DNA of 64,000 nucleotides, taken from Pedobacter sp. Bi126 (lineage in GTDB: Bacteria; Bacteroidota; Bacteroidia; Sphingobacteriales; Sphingobacteriaceae). Numbering within the stretch: the stretch's first letter is position 1; each line of letters begins with the position of its first letter. Both the position numbers and the translations under genes were made by a program. Below, piece after piece: positions 42,801 through 51,949 of the stretch. The stretch is taken from assembly GCF_918698245.1 (NCBI RefSeq), contig NZ_CAKKMS010000002.1, positions 682,001 to 746,000 of the forward strand, written 5' to 3'. The notes under the pieces are model-generated. The model saw only the letters and a list, made by a program, of their open reading frames with translations. It was not told the DNA's origin and did not search any database.

Positions 42801-44323
42801 ACCACGATATTTATTCGATCGAAGATTTAGCACAGTTAATTTTTGATCTGAAAAATGCTAACCGTGCAGCAAGGATCAATGTGAAACTGGTTTCGAAAGC
42901 TGGCGTAGGTACTATTGCAGCGGGTGTTGCTAAAGCACATGCTGATGTGATTCTGGTATCTGGTTTTGATGGTGGAACGGGAGCATCTCCTTTAACTTCA
43001 ATCCAACATGCTGGTTTACCATGGGAGTTAGGTTTAGCAGAAGCACACCAAACTTTGGTAAAAAACAAATTGCGTAACCGTATCGTGCTACAAACAGATG
43101 GTCAGCTTAAAACGGGTAGAGATATCGCTATCGCTGCATTATTAGGTGCCGAAGAATGGGGTGTTGCAACAGCAGCCTTGGTTACTTCGGGATGTATTAT
43201 GATGCGTAAATGCCATTTAAATACTTGTCCGGTTGGCGTGGCAACACAAGATCCGGAATTAAGAAAATTATTTACCGGTGATGCTGATCATGTAGTGAAC
43301 TTATTTTATTTCCTTGCGGAAGAGTTACGTGAGATTATGGCTGAATTAGGTTTCAGAACCATCCACGAAATGATCGGTCAGGCTGATATTTTAAAAGTAC
43401 GCGAATTGCCTGCTGAAGACTGGAAATTGAAACACCTTGATTTATCAGCTATATTGTATAAAGCTGAAGAAAATGGTTTGCCTTTATTTAATACCGAAGG
43501 TCAGGATCATGGTTTAGATCATGTTTTAGATCATAAATTAATTGCCGCTGCACAACCTGCCATTGACCATAACGAACCTGTTTTTGCCAGTTTCGATGTA
43601 AAAAATACTGACCGTGCATTGGGTACCATGTTATCAAATGAAATTTCGAAAGTTCATTTAGGTGCTGGTTTACCTCCAGATACGATCAACTTTAAATTTG
43701 TTGGTTCGGCCGGACAGAGTTTCGGTGCTTTCAATACCCGTGGTGTAACCTTATCATTAGAAGGTGAAGCAAACGATTACGTGGGTAAAGGATTATCGGG
43801 CGCAAGATTGGCCATTTATCCTTTCTCAAACTCAACTTTTATCCCTGAGCAAAATATCATTATCGGTAACGTAGCCCTTTATGGTGCAACTTCTGGTGAG
43901 TTATTTGCCCGTGGTAAAGCAGGTGAGCGTTTCGCCGTACGTAACTCTGGTGCAACAGCTGTTGTTGAAGGAGTGGGCGATCACGGTTGTGAATACATGA
44001 CAGGTGGTGAAGTGCTTATTCTTGGTGATACCGGAAGCAATTTCGCTGCTGGTATGAGTGGTGGTGTGGCCTGGATTTATGATGCCAACGGAACTTTTGC
44101 ACGCAAATGCAATAAAGAAATGGTTGATCTTGATCCATTACAAGCTGAAGATGAAGAACGTATTTTAGCTTTACTTAAAACGCATATCCGCTTAACGGAT
44201 AGTAGAGTAGCGGAGTTTATCTTAAGCGACTGGAAAACTCAATCTGCTCATTTCGTAAAAGTATTCCCTAAAGAATACAAAGCAGTTTTAAGCAAACGTA
44301 ATCAACAAGTAAAAACACACTAG
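39824..44323 (+). CDS. gltB: Glutamate synthase (NADPH), large subunit
   Basis: 1499 residues, full length for the family. The glutaminase domain begins after a 16-residue propeptide: Cys17 in 'HDACGIGFV' becomes the N-terminal nucleophile. The central and FMN-binding domains include 'GAMSFGSISHEAHSTLAIAMN' and 'GGTGASPLTSIQHAG'. The 3Fe-4S ligands are in 'CIMMRKCHLNTCPVGVATQ'. The C-terminal GXGXG helix region has 'GDTGSNFAAGMSGGVAW'. Together with GltD, four bases downstream, it makes two glutamates from glutamine and 2-oxoglutarate in nitrogen assimilation. Confidence 0.97.
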   Translation: MEPNSGLYDAQFEHDACGIGFVAHVKGRKSHQIISDALTILENLDHRGACGAEPNTGDGAGIMIQIPHEFFYDECLKAGFSLPETNNYGVGMLFMPKDIRSREECRELIYRAAEKLGLEILGFRKVDVDTTDIGNMALSVEPEIEQVFIARPYAVAPGADFERKLYIFKNYLIKLIVNTVHGGKDFYIVSLSAQTIIYKGQLTSLQVRTYFTDLTDKRMVSALGLVHSRFATNTFPSWRLAQPFRFIAHNGEINTLQGNLNWFRAGVKSFASAYFTPEELDMLLPVIDETNSDSGCLDNVIELLLHSGRTLPHVLMMLVPEAWDGNEDMDPVKRAFYEFHATLMEPWDGPAAIAFTDGKLIGATLDRNGLRPSRYAITSDDRVIMGSEAGALAIDQSTVIEKGRLTPGKMFVVDMEQGRIISDNEIKEEVCGKSPYADWINQYQIRLEELPEPRVMFTGLSTESIFKYQQVFGYSREDVDLLLKPMAIEGKEPIGSMGTDTPLAILSKRPQHLSSYFKQLFAQVTNPPIDPIREKVVMSLASFMGSMGNLLEETPKQAHCVAIKHPILTNQELEKLRSIDTGVFQAKTLQTYFRADGKPGAMAKALDRLCRYAVDAVEDGFQVIVLTDRAIDSEHAAMPSLLAVSAVHHHLIRKGYRGAVGIVIEAGDIWEVHHFATLLGFGVTAINPYLALETINEFKAESGLSTEQLTKNYIYAVNSGLLKIFSKMGISTLQSYQGAQIFEILGLNKQVVNTYFTGAVSRIGGLGLDEIAKETLIKHHRSFGPLTETENLLPAGGTYKFRRKGEAHLFNPQTIHLLQNATRKNDYNIFKQYSKLVNEQTQQAYTIRGLFEFNYSRPSVPLNEVESTEAILKRFATGAMSFGSISHEAHSTLAIAMNRIGGKSNTGEGGEDEMRYTKLPNGDSMRSAIKQVASARFGVTSYYLTNADELQIKMAQGAKPGEGGQLPGHKVDDWIAKVRHSTPGVGLISPPPHHDIYSIEDLAQLIFDLKNANRAARINVKLVSKAGVGTIAAGVAKAHADVILVSGFDGGTGASPLTSIQHAGLPWELGLAEAHQTLVKNKLRNRIVLQTDGQLKTGRDIAIAALLGAEEWGVATAALVTSGCIMMRKCHLNTCPVGVATQDPELRKLFTGDADHVVNLFYFLAEELREIMAELGFRTIHEMIGQADILKVRELPAEDWKLKHLDLSAILYKAEENGLPLFNTEGQDHGLDHVLDHKLIAAAQPAIDHNEPVFASFDVKNTDRALGTMLSNEISKVHLGAGLPPDTINFKFVGSAGQSFGAFNTRGVTLSLEGEANDYVGKGLSGARLAIYPFSNSTFIPEQNIIIGNVALYGATSGELFARGKAGERFAVRNSGATAVVEGVGDHGCEYMTGGEVLILGDTGSNFAAGMSGGVAWIYDANGTFARKCNKEMVDLDPLQAEDEERILALLKTHIRLTDSRVAEFILSDWKTQSAHFVKVFPKEYKAVLSKRNQQVKTH

Positions 44324-44326
44324 GCC

Positions 44327-45793
44327 ATGGGAAAAGTAACAGGATTTCAAGAATACGATAGAGTTGCACCCACCAGAGAAGAGGCTGCAACACGTGTAAA
44401 ACACTATGGGGAATTTTTAAATGAATTACCCTCAAAAGAATTAAATAATCAAGCTGCCCGTTGTATGGATTGCGGCGTGCCTTTCTGCCAATCAGGCTGC
44501 CCATTGGGTAACGTAATACCAGAATTTAACGACGCTGTTTATCAAGGTAAATGGGAATTAGCTGCAAATATTTTATTAAGCACCAATAATTTCCCTGAGT
44601 TTACAGGTAGAATTTGCCCTGCACCATGCGAATCTGCATGTGTATTAGGCATTAACCGCCCGCCGGTTTCTATCGAGGAAATTGAAAAACACATCATCGA
44701 AATTGCTTTCGAAAAAGGATTTATCAAAGCAAAAGCACCATTAATCAGAACTGGTAAAAAAGTTGCTGTAATTGGTTCAGGTCCTGCGGGCTTAGCTGCT
44801 GCCGCTCAGTTAAATAAAGTTGGACATGAAGTTACCGTTTTCGAACGTGATGATGCTCCAGGTGGTTTATTGAGGTACGGTATTCCTGATTTTAAACTAC
44901 AGAAAAATGTAGTAGATCGCCGTATCGATTTAATGAAGGAAGAAGGCATCATTTTTAAATGTAATGCCAATGTAGGCGAAAATGTTGAAATAGGTACTTT
45001 GTTACGCGATTTCAGCGCGATTGTATTGGCTGGTGGTTCAACTATTCCACGCGATTTACCAATTGACGGCCGTTCTGCCAAAGGGGTTCACTTTGCAATG
45101 GATTTCTTGAAACAACAAAATAAACGTGTAGCGAGCAGAGCCGTTGAAGCGGAAGATATTATGGCTACCGGTAAAAATGTAATCGTAATTGGTGGTGGCG
45201 ATACCGGATCTGACTGTATTGGTACTTCAAACCGTCATGGTGCGAAATCGGTTACGCAATTCGAGATTATGCCGATGCCACCACAGGCACGTAACGAGCA
45301 TATGCCTTGGCCAAATTACCCAATGTTGCTAAAAAACACCTCTTCTCACGAAGAAGGTGCACAAAGGGCCTGGTCGGTAAATACTAAAAACTTTATTGCT
45401 GATGAAAAAGGAAACCTTAAAGCATTAAAAGTAGTTGATGTAGAATGGGAAATTGATGCAAACGGACGTCCGGTTACTTTTAAAGAAGTGGCTGGTACCG
45501 AAAGAGATCTTCCATGCGAACTGGTGCTTTTGGCAATGGGCTTCTTACATCCTCAAAAAGAAGGTTTAATTGAGAAATTAGGTGTGGAATTGGATAACCG
45601 TGGAAACGTAAAAGCATCTGAACACACTTACCAAACCAATATTGCTAAGATTTTTGCCGCAGGTGATGTTCGCCGGGGACAATCATTAGTAGTTTGGGCC
45701 ATTTCAGAAGGTAGAGAGGCTGCCCGTAAGGTAGACGAATACTTAATGGGAACAACTAAACTGGCATCGAAAGACGCAGTTGCATACGCATAG
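44327..45793 (+). CDS. gltD: Glutamate synthase (NADPH), small subunit
   Basis: 488 residues. The N-terminal Fer4-like region has Cys ligands in '[17 protein letters not shown]' (about 46-62) and '[12 protein letters not shown]'. FAD binding is shown by '[17 protein letters not shown]' (about 146-162) and NADPH binding by '[13 protein letters not shown]'. It passes electrons from NADPH to the GltB iron-sulfur/FMN centre. It lies three bases after gltB, and a strong terminator follows at 45820. Confidence 0.96.
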   Translation: MGKVTGFQEYDRVAPTREEAATRVKHYGEFLNELPSKELNNQAARCMDCGVPFCQSGCPLGNVIPEFNDAVYQGKWELAANILLSTNNFPEFTGRICPAPCESACVLGINRPPVSIEEIEKHIIEIAFEKGFIKAKAPLIRTGKKVAVIGSGPAGLAAAAQLNKVGHEVTVFERDDAPGGLLRYGIPDFKLQKNVVDRRIDLMKEEGIIFKCNANVGENVEIGTLLRDFSAIVLAGGSTIPRDLPIDGRSAKGVHFAMDFLKQQNKRVASRAVEAEDIMATGKNVIVIGGGDTGSDCIGTSNRHGAKSVTQFEIMPMPPQARNEHMPWPNYPMLLKNTSSHEEGAQRAWSVNTKNFIADEKGNLKALKVVDVEWEIDANGRPVTFKEVAGTERDLPCELVLLAMGFLHPQKEGLIEKLGVELDNRGNVKASEHTYQTNIAKIFAAGDVRRGQSLVVWAISEGREAARKVDEYLMGTTKLASKDAVAYA

Positions 45794-45819
45794 TAGGTTT
45801 TAAATTCTATATTTTTAGG

Positions 45820-45847
45820 GGTCGTGGTGCAAACCACGACCTTTTTT
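45820..45847 (+). terminator. Rho-independent terminator of gltBD
   Basis: GGTCGTGGT/ACCACGACC stem, GCAA loop, followed by six T. It starts 26 bases after the gltD stop. The rest of the gap to 46225 has no credible gene. Confidence 0.88.
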
Positions 45848-46174
45848 GTTTTTATGCGGTCAGCCATACTGACCTTGTTTCATAACGAGCTTTTGTATAA
45901 AGGGTATGAGCATCTTTTACCAGACAGCCGGTTAAAACAATATGATAAACTGTTCATTGTGGATTCTTTGATCATCACACTTTTTCAACGGATACCGCTT
46001 AGCCCAGCCGGCAAGATAAACGGCGAAACAAGAGTGAGATCAAGAACGGGAGTGCCTTGGAAATAGATTTTAAAACATAAACAAATTAGTTAGCTAATAA
46101 GTCTATTTATTTCTAAATCAATTTCAACCAGACAATAGTGAAATAAATTCAGCATGAAGCAACGTATATAGAAA

Positions 46175-46204
46175 AAGCTCCTCAGAAATTAATCTGAGGA
46201 GCTT
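46175..46204 (-). terminator. Rho-independent terminator of the OmpA-family gene
   Basis: AAGCTCCTCAGA/TCTGAGGAGCTT, perfect 12-bp arms, with a T run after the stem on the minus strand. Confidence 0.85.
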
Positions 46205-46225
46205 TCTGTTAACCTTTATTTACCA

Positions 46226-47503
46226 TTAATATAAAGTAAACTCTACACGACGGTTTTGTTGACGGCCAGCTGCAGTTTTGTTTGTTGCAATTGGTTGGTC
46301 AGGTCCGTAACCTGTAGCTTCAATTCTTGATGCATTTGCACCTTGCGATACTAAATAAGCTTTTACCGATTCTGCTCTGTCTTTAGATAAACGTAAGTTT
46401 AATTCTCTACCGCCGGTATTATCAGTATGACCAGCTAATTTTAAGCTGAAGTTTTTCTCAACCAATAAACCAGCAACACGGTTTAAAGTAGCAAATGATT
46501 TAGAACGGATAGTTGATTTACCTAAATCGAACTCTAAGTTAGAAATCGCATCTTTAACAACTTTACGGTCAGCTTCAGTAATTACTTTAGTTTCTTTAAT
46601 TACTTCACGTTGAACTTTGATCGGACAACCAGAACCATCAACAACAGTACCTGATGCGGTACCTGGACATTTATCGAATTTGTTTGCTACACCATCATTA
46701 TCATCATCACCTAAATCTTTAGCATACTGCTCTCTATCGCGTTGTGCATTTTGCTCTGCGGTTGATAATGCTCTTCTTAATTCAGCACTTTCCTCAGCAC
46801 TTTCTTTACGTAAGTTTGCTAACGAACTGTAATTTTGCAACTGAGGTTTGTCTTTACTACCTAATGCAAACTCTACACCAGCGTGTGCATAAGCGAATCT
46901 GCTTTTCGGTAAAGATTCTGGAGATTTAATAAAATTAACATCATAACCTAAATCAATATTGATTCCTTTTGCAACACCTAGTTTAACACCGGCACCTACT
47001 GGGATAAACCAGCCTTCTCTGTTATTGCTTTCGCTTACTACAGCACCACTCGTACTGTAATCAGACGACATATAACCAGCACCACCTTTTAAATAGGGGA
47101 TTAAAACTGCATTTTCTTGATTAATGTTGATATTGGCAACGTTAAAAACAGCGGTTAATGCGCCAGACCATTCAACGCTTTGTTGAAAATCAGTAGTTCC
47201 GTTTGTCGATTTGATATCGCCTCTTAAAAAATCAGCCTGCAACCCTAAAGATGGTAAAATTTGCTTTCTAACATTTACGCCGTAACCGATACTTTTAAAT
47301 TCTTTTGCGGTAACACTTCCCGAACCGAAAATAGTATTAGGAGAAAGTATGCCTCCATGTACACCTACGCTCCAGGTACGAAAAGATTTTTCTCCAAACC
47401 TAGAACCTGTTGTAGTGGTAGTTGGCGTTTCCTGTGCAAATAATTGTGATGATAAACCTAATAAAGCAATCAACATTGTTGATTTAGTAATTCTTGTATT
47501 CAT
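46226..47503 (-). CDS. OmpA-family outer-membrane protein with calcium-binding repeat
   Basis: 425 residues. The signal peptide ends near residue 24 (SSQLFAQ). Residues ~30-220 form an eight-stranded porin-like barrel. Next comes a helical linker with 'ESAEELRRALSTAEQNAQRDRE' (about 235-260), then one thrombospondin type 3 repeat ('DDDNDGVANKFDKCPGTASG'), and the C-terminal OmpA domain. In that domain 'LAGHTDNTGGRELNLRLSKDRAESVKAYLVSQG' supplies the peptidoglycan-binding Asp and Arg. It anchors the outer membrane to the wall and is usually abundant in this group. Single-gene unit. Confidence 0.92.
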   Translation of the reverse strand: MNTRITKSTMLIALLGLSSQLFAQETPTTTTTGSRFGEKSFRTWSVGVHGGILSPNTIFGSGSVTAKEFKSIGYGVNVRKQILPSLGLQADFLRGDIKSTNGTTDFQQSVEWSGALTAVFNVANININQENAVLIPYLKGGAGYMSSDYSTSGAVVSESNNREGWFIPVGAGVKLGVAKGINIDLGYDVNFIKSPESLPKSRFAYAHAGVEFALGSKDKPQLQNYSSLANLRKESAEESAELRRALSTAEQNAQRDREQYAKDLGDDDNDGVANKFDKCPGTASGTVVDGSGCPIKVQREVIKETKVITEADRKVVKDAISNLEFDLGKSTIRSKSFATLNRVAGLLVEKNFSLKLAGHTDNTGGRELNLRLSKDRAESVKAYLVSQGANASRIEATGYGPDQPIATNKTAAGRQQNRRVEFTLY

Positions 47504-47681
47504 GTTTTTCTATTTTGTAAATATTAGTCTCTTAACAGTTTTTACATCATACTGTTTTGCATGGACTAAGAAAAAACCCTGCCAAAAGCATTATTTTTCT
47601 TACAAATAGCATGTTATCAGAAGATTAGGAGGGTAAATAAATTTCGCAAAAATGTTACTACGTAACTGAAATCATGTTTAT

Positions 47682-47705
47682 TTTTGTATAGTATTCTATA
47701 CAAAA
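47682..47705. repeat. AT-rich perfect inverted repeat
   Basis: TTTTGTATAG (47682-47691) and CTATACAAAA (47696-47705), four-base spacer, in the 237-bp gap upstream of the OmpA-family gene and downstream of the YdeI-like gene. It may be a weak terminator or an operator; the sequence does not decide. Confidence 0.5.
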
Positions 47706-47740
47706 AATTAAAAAGAACCTTTAATGTAGTAGTTTAAATT

Positions 47741-48403
47741 CTACTTGTCTGACGGATTTTTCTTATTGTTCAGTAACATCTCCAGCGTTTTTTCGAGCCT
47801 GTTTGTACGCGTCTTTTCCTGTTTCGCAGATAAAAGCCAAAGTACGTATTCTTTCCGGTGGGAGTAAGCGAGCTGGTTAAAGTAATCTAATGCTTTAGGA
47901 TGACTTTCTAAAAGGCTTTTTAAATCTTCTGGGAGTGTAACGGTTTTATTCACTGGATCTATATATCCGCCAAATTCATTGGTCTTAATATGATCATTTC
48001 TCAAGCCTGATGGCTTTACCTCAGTGATGAATTTTAAACGCAGGGCAGTCCATGTTTCATTTACTGCAACTGAAGCACAGGGTGTTAAACCAAACTTTTT
48101 AAGCTCTTCCCAGCTTTTCATCAGATCAAGATCAGATTTGATTTTTGAAGATTTTTTGGGATAGAACACCCAAAAAATAGTTTTTGCATCAATATGGCAA
48201 ATATTACTTTCAATTTGCTGGTTAAGTTGATCTGTGCTTGTGGTAAAAATGATTAATACATTAAAATAAACTTCTTCAGTATATTTTATAGCAATATATG
48301 GATCGACCTCGCCAAAAATGGTAACCGCATCCTGGGGTGCATTTATTACCCTAACCGTGTAGTTAGGTTTAACCTGAAGTTTTTTTAATAATAAATTTTC
48401 CAT
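47741..48403 (-). CDS. YdeI/OmpD-associated (OmdA) family protein
   Basis: 220 residues. The C-terminal 'LPEDLKSLLESHPKALDYFNQLAYSHRKEYVLWLLSAKQEKTRTNRLEKTLEML' (about 157-210) is the hallmark of the YdeI/OmdA family. The first ~130 residues look like the DUF3052-type domain often preceding it ('IFWVFYPKKSSKIKSDLDLMKSWEELKKFGLTP'). Relatives are linked to peptide-antibiotic resistance or stress, but the biochemical role is unknown. No signal peptide. Confidence 0.75.
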   Translation of the reverse strand: MENLLLKKLQVKPNYTVRVINAPQDAVTIFGEVDPYIAIKYTEEVYFNVLIIFTTSTDQLNQQIESNICHIDAKTIFWVFYPKKSSKIKSDLDLMKSWEELKKFGLTPCASVAVNETWTALRLKFITEVKPSGLRNDHIKTNEFGGYIDPVNKTVTLPEDLKSLLESHPKALDYFNQLAYSHRKEYVLWLLSAKQEKTRTNRLEKTLEMLLNNKKNPSDK

Positions 48404-48476
48404 TTTATAAGTCTGATCAACACTGTGTTCTTTGCGCCCTTTCTCTGTGTGCTTTGTGGTTAAAAAAATAGATGAA

Positions 48477-49007
48477 TTACAGTCTCAATTTAGCGAAGAA
48501 ATCCCAAAAAACAATACCGGCAGAGATTACGATGTTAAAGGAATGTTTGGTTCCAAATTGAGGAATTTCGATACATTCATCAATTTTTGCCATCACTTCT
48601 TCGCTCACACCATCAACCTCGTTTCCAAAAATCAGTGCATATTTTTTGCCCTGATCGGGCTGGAAAGTGTTCAGCATGATACTGTTTTCGGCTTGTTCTA
48701 TTGCAATGATCTCATAACCTAAGGCCCTTAAGGCATCAACTGCCTGTAAGGTATCGGTATAATGAATCCAATCTACAGATTGCGTAGCGCCTAGCGCTGT
48801 TTTCTCAATTTCGCGGTGTGGCGGTTGAGCCGTTATGCCACAAAGGATAACTTTTTCCAATGCAAATCCATCGGCTGTGCGGAATATCGAACCTACATTG
48901 TGCATGCTGCGCACATTATCCAACACCACCACAACAGGTAATTTTTCCTGCGCTTTAAACGCTACAATATCCGGACGATTAAGCTCGTCTAATTTTAATT
49001 TTCTCAT
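48477..49007 (-). CDS. SPOUT (TrmH/SpoU) RNA methyltransferase
   Basis: 176 residues, a single SPOUT trefoil-knot domain. Motif 1 is 'VLDNVRSMHNVGSIFRTADGF' (about 28-48, with the catalytic Asn/Arg), motif 2 'ALIFGNEVDGVSEEV' and motif 3 'IEIPQFGTKHSFNIVISAGIVFWDF'. It uses SAM to 2'-O-methylate tRNA or rRNA; the target nucleotide is not deducible. It lacks the N-terminal RNA-binding domain of longer TrmH/RlmB proteins. Confidence 0.88.
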   Translation of the reverse strand: MRKLKLDELNRPDIVAFKAQEKLPVVVVLDNVRSMHNVGSIFRTADGFALEKVILCGITAQPPHREIEKTALGATQSVDWIHYTDTLQAVDALRALGYEIIAIEQAENSIMLNTFQPDQGKKYALIFGNEVDGVSEEVMAKIDECIEIPQFGTKHSFNIVISAGIVFWDFFAKLRL

Positions 49008-49070
49008 TATTTTAATTGATTACACAGATTGAGGGATTACATCGATTGGATATAATTTCGGAAACTGTGC

Positions 49071-50237
49071 TTATTCATAGGTATCTGTTGTTAAATGTGG
49101 GCCATTGCCAATTTCGCTAATATAAATTGCGGCAGGGTAGCCAATCTTGTCTACGTAATAATCGGTTAAATGTTTGGCAAAGTCTTCTTCAAAGCCTTTC
49201 TCTAACAAAGCTATTGCGCATCCACCAAATCCGGCACCGGTCATTCGGGCACCAATAACTTGCTCATAGTCTATGCAAAAATCTACAACTGTATCCAATT
49301 CTTTTCCGCTTACTTCATATAATGTTTTTAATGACTCGTGCGAGGCATACATCAAGCGGCCAAATTCTTCCAGGTTTCCGCCGTTTAAGGCTTTAGCCGC
49401 TAAATGAACCCGATCATTTTCTTTAACCACATGTGTTGCACGGTTTAAAATAGTTTCATCTGTTATTAAATGGCTGTGTAATGCAAATTTCTCGGCAGTT
49501 AATTCGCAAAGATAATGAAGTGTTATTTCCTGGTTCAGCAATTTCACTGCGGTTTGGCATTCTGCTACACGTTCGTTGTATTTCGAATCTGCTAATTCTC
49601 TTGGTTTATTGGTATTGATGATGGCCAAAACATATTTGCCCAGGTCAACATCAACCATTTTGTATTTTAAAGTCTCACAGTCTAAAACAATCGCTTTGTT
49701 TTTTTCGCCAAAAGCAACTGCAAACTGATCCATAATACCAGAATTTAAGCCTATAAAATCATTTTCAACACGCTTGGCGATTTTAACCAGTTCCAGTTGA
49801 TCATAACCAAGATTAAAATAAGTATTTAAAGCATAAGCAGTGGCAATTTCTATAGAAGCTGAAGAGGAGAGCCCTGATCCGATCGGAATATTTCCATAAA
49901 ACAGAAAATCTACGCCATTAATTTCTTTTCCATCCTTAATAAATTCGTTGATCACACCTATAGGGTAATTGGCCCATAAGCTGCCATCTTTATCGTTTGT
50001 GGTATTACTTGTTACCTCAGTTTGAACTTCAAAGTTTAAGCTTTTAAACCTGAATTTATGATCATTATTTGAGGCAATGGCTACCCAGGTTCCCAGGGTA
50101 ATGGCACAGGGCATAACCAAACCGCCATTATAATCGATGTGTTCGCCGATCAGGTTAACACGCCCGGGAGTAAAATAAACGGCATCAGCTTTTTTATGGT
50201 ATTGCTCGGCAAATTTTTCCTCAAGGTTAATGTTCAT
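49071..50237 (-). CDS. galK: Galactokinase
   Basis: 388 residues, GHMP kinase fold. 'TPGRVNLIGEHIDYNGGLVMPCAI' (about 24-47) is the galactokinase signature, 'PIGSGLSSSASIEIATA' (about 117-133) the phosphate loop, and 'GARMTGAGFGGCAIALL' the C-terminal motif. It phosphorylates alpha-D-galactose to galactose-1-phosphate. It is divergent from the mutarotase gene with a 76-base shared promoter region, a natural pairing in the Leloir pathway; galT and galE are not in the window. Confidence 0.94.
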   Translation of the reverse strand: MNINLEEKFAEQYHKKADAVYFTPGRVNLIGEHIDYNGGLVMPCAITLGTWVAIASNNDHKFRFKSLNFEVQTEVTSNTTNDKDGSLWANYPIGVINEFIKDGKEINGVDFLFYGNIPIGSGLSSSASIEIATAYALNTYFNLGYDQLELVKIAKRVENDFIGLNSGIMDQFAVAFGEKNKAIVLDCETLKYKMVDVDLGKYVLAIINTNKPRELADSKYNERVAECQTAVKLLNQEITLHYLCELTAEKFALHSHLITDETILNRATHVVKENDRVHLAAKALNGGNLEEFGRLMYASHESLKTLYEVSGKELDTVVDFCIDYEQVIGARMTGAGFGGCAIALLEKGFEEDFAKHLTDYYVDKIGYPAAIYISEIGNGPHLTTDTYE

Positions 50238-50313
50238 TTGGCTAAAATATATTTATAAAAAGCATTAATAATAGTATGTTTGTTTAGGAAACAAAAGCCC
50301 TAAGTTACAATTT

Positions 50314-51363
50314 ATGAGCGTTCAGCAAATACCTACCGGAAAAATTATTGATGGCGAAGAAGTTATCACAATCGAACTAACCAACAGTAAAGGCACTTAT
50401 GTGAAAATATTCAATTATGGTGCGATTATTAACAAATTTGTAGTTAAAAACGCTAAAGGCGAAAAGCAGGATATCGTTCTTGGTTTCGACACTTTTGATG
50501 AATATCTTGATCCGGCTTATCTGGCAAATGGTGCCTATTTGGGCGCTGTAGTTGGCCGCTACGCAAACCGCATTAAAAATGGCAGGTTCACCATAGACGA
50601 AGAAACGTACCAATTGGCACAAAATGCAGGTACCGATACCTTACATGGCGGTATTGTGGGATTTGATAAAAAAGTTTGGGATGTCATTGAGCTAAGTGAT
50701 GGACCACAATCGTCGGTTACGTTACAATATGAAAGTGTAGATGGCGAAGAAAATTTTCCAGGAAACCTGATCGTTGATTTAACTTTCGAGCTTACCGAAA
50801 ATGATGAGTTGATTTTAAGCTATGAAGCGGAGACCGACAAAGCTACTGCAATTAATTTAACACACCATGGCTATTTTAATCTGGCTCCTGACGGCGGCAA
50901 TATTAAACACCATAAACAGCAGATTTTTGCTTCGAATTACCTTGAGCAGGACAGCAACTATTCTGTAACGGGCAAATTGATTCCTGTTGAAGGTACACCT
51001 TTAGATTTTACCAAATCTAAAGAAATAGGGCAGGATTGGGATGAGGAAGAAGGGTATGACCAAACTTTCGTTCTGGATAAAATCTACGGCGATTTATCGT
51101 TAGCAAGTAAAACAATTGAAGAAGAAAGTGGTTTAGTTTTAAGCGTATATACCACGGAGCCGGTAGCGCATCTGTATACTGCAAAATATTTAGATGTTAA
51201 AAATGGCAAAGGTGGAAAAGATTATGGAAGTTACGGGGCATTTTGTGTAGAAACGCAACATCATCCAAATGCAGTTAATATTCCAGCGTTCCCGAGTACT
51301 ATTTTGAGGCCAGAGGATCTGTATACACAAACAACGATTTACAAAGTTTCACTAATCAAATAA
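50314..51363 (+). CDS. galM: Aldose 1-epimerase (mutarotase)
   Basis: 349 residues of the galactose-mutarotase beta-sandwich. 'NGAYLGAVVGRYANRIKNGRF' (about 70-90) contains the substrate Arg, 'LHGGIVGFDKKVWDV' the first His, and 'INLTHHGYFNLAPDG' the catalytic His pair. 'FCVETQHHPNAVN' near the end holds the catalytic Glu. It interconverts alpha and beta galactose (and glucose), feeding the divergent galactokinase. It has no signal peptide, so it is cytoplasmic. A DUF1398 gene follows after two bases. Confidence 0.92.
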   Translation: MSVQQIPTGKIIDGEEVITIELTNSKGTYVKIFNYGAIINKFVVKNAKGEKQDIVLGFDTFDEYLDPAYLANGAYLGAVVGRYANRIKNGRFTIDEETYQLAQNAGTDTLHGGIVGFDKKVWDVIELSDGPQSSVTLQYESVDGEENFPGNLIVDLTFELTENDELILSYEAETDKATAINLTHHGYFNLAPDGGNIKHHKQQIFASNYLEQDSNYSVTGKLIPVEGTPLDFTKSKEIGQDWDEEEGYDQTFVLDKIYGDLSLASKTIEEESGLVLSVYTTEPVAHLYTAKYLDVKNGKGGKDYGSYGAFCVETQHHPNAVNIPAFPSTILRPEDLYTQTTIYKVSLIK

Positions 51364-51365
51364 TT

Positions 51366-51761
51366 ATGTTCACCATCGAAGACATCCGGGCAGCAGAATC
51401 AAAAATTAAAACTGGTGCAGATTTCCCTCAGTTTATTAAAGAAATTAAGGAAATGGGTGTTAAGCGAAACGATGTATATGTATCCAACGGCCTGTCAATT
51501 TATTTCGATGATGAAGATAATGTACAGCAGATCAGTCCTGATGAATATCCGACTTTGACTATAAATGATGAACCCTCTGCTGGTAAGTTAAGCCATGCTT
51601 TGAAAGTACATCAGCAAGGAGAAACCGACTATATTACCTTTTGCAAGCAAGCCGCAGATGCAGGCGTAGAGAAATGGGTAACCGACCTCGAAGAAATGAC
51701 ATGTACTTATTTAGATGCTGAAGGCAATGAACTCGTAAAAGAAACAATACCTACAGTATAA
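51366..51761 (+). CDS. DUF1398 (YbcV-like) protein
   Basis: 131 residues matching the DUF1398 pattern: 'FTIEDIRAAESKIKTGADFPQFIKEIKEMGVKRNDVYVSNGLSIYFDDEDN' then 'DYITFCKQAADAGVEKWVTDLEEMTCTYLDAEGNEL' near the end. Members are sometimes labelled phage envelope proteins without evidence; the function is unknown. It is co-transcribed with galM (two-base gap), and followed by a terminator. Confidence 0.8.
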   Translation: MFTIEDIRAAESKIKTGADFPQFIKEIKEMGVKRNDVYVSNGLSIYFDDEDNVQQISPDEYPTLTINDEPSAGKLSHALKVHQQGETDYITFCKQAADAGVEKWVTDLEEMTCTYLDAEGNELVKETIPTV

Positions 51762-51776
51762 AATATTAAGAAAAAA

Positions 51777-51799
51777 GGCCCGAAATTTCGGGCCTTTTT
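51777..51799 (+). terminator. Rho-independent terminator of the galM unit
   Basis: GGCCCGAAATTTCGGGCC, an 18-bp perfect palindrome, followed by TTTTT and preceded by an A run. Confidence 0.9.
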
Positions 51800-51811
51800 G
51801 TTCTTTTCGTG

Positions 51812-51835
51812 GTGTCAGATGTTGCCATCTGACAC
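51812..51835. repeat. Short palindromic repeat 'TGTCAGATG', copy 1
   Basis: GTGTCAGATG/CATCTGACAC arms around TTGC. The reverse-orientation counterpart, with a GCAA loop, lies at 57863-57886, so this is a dispersed element rather than a chance hairpin. Confidence 0.7.
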
Positions 51836-51949
51836 TTCTAGTTTTTTGCATGGATGCATGTTTAGAGGTTTGTGTGTGCGTTAGGCTTGTTTTTTACCAT
51901 CTGAGACATCTTAGAACACTTAAGTTAATTAGTGATGACTCCGCCATAA

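Noticed and set aside
45824..46066. 80-codon open frame after gltD
   Set aside because: It begins inside the gltBD terminator and its protein looks like translated non-coding DNA.
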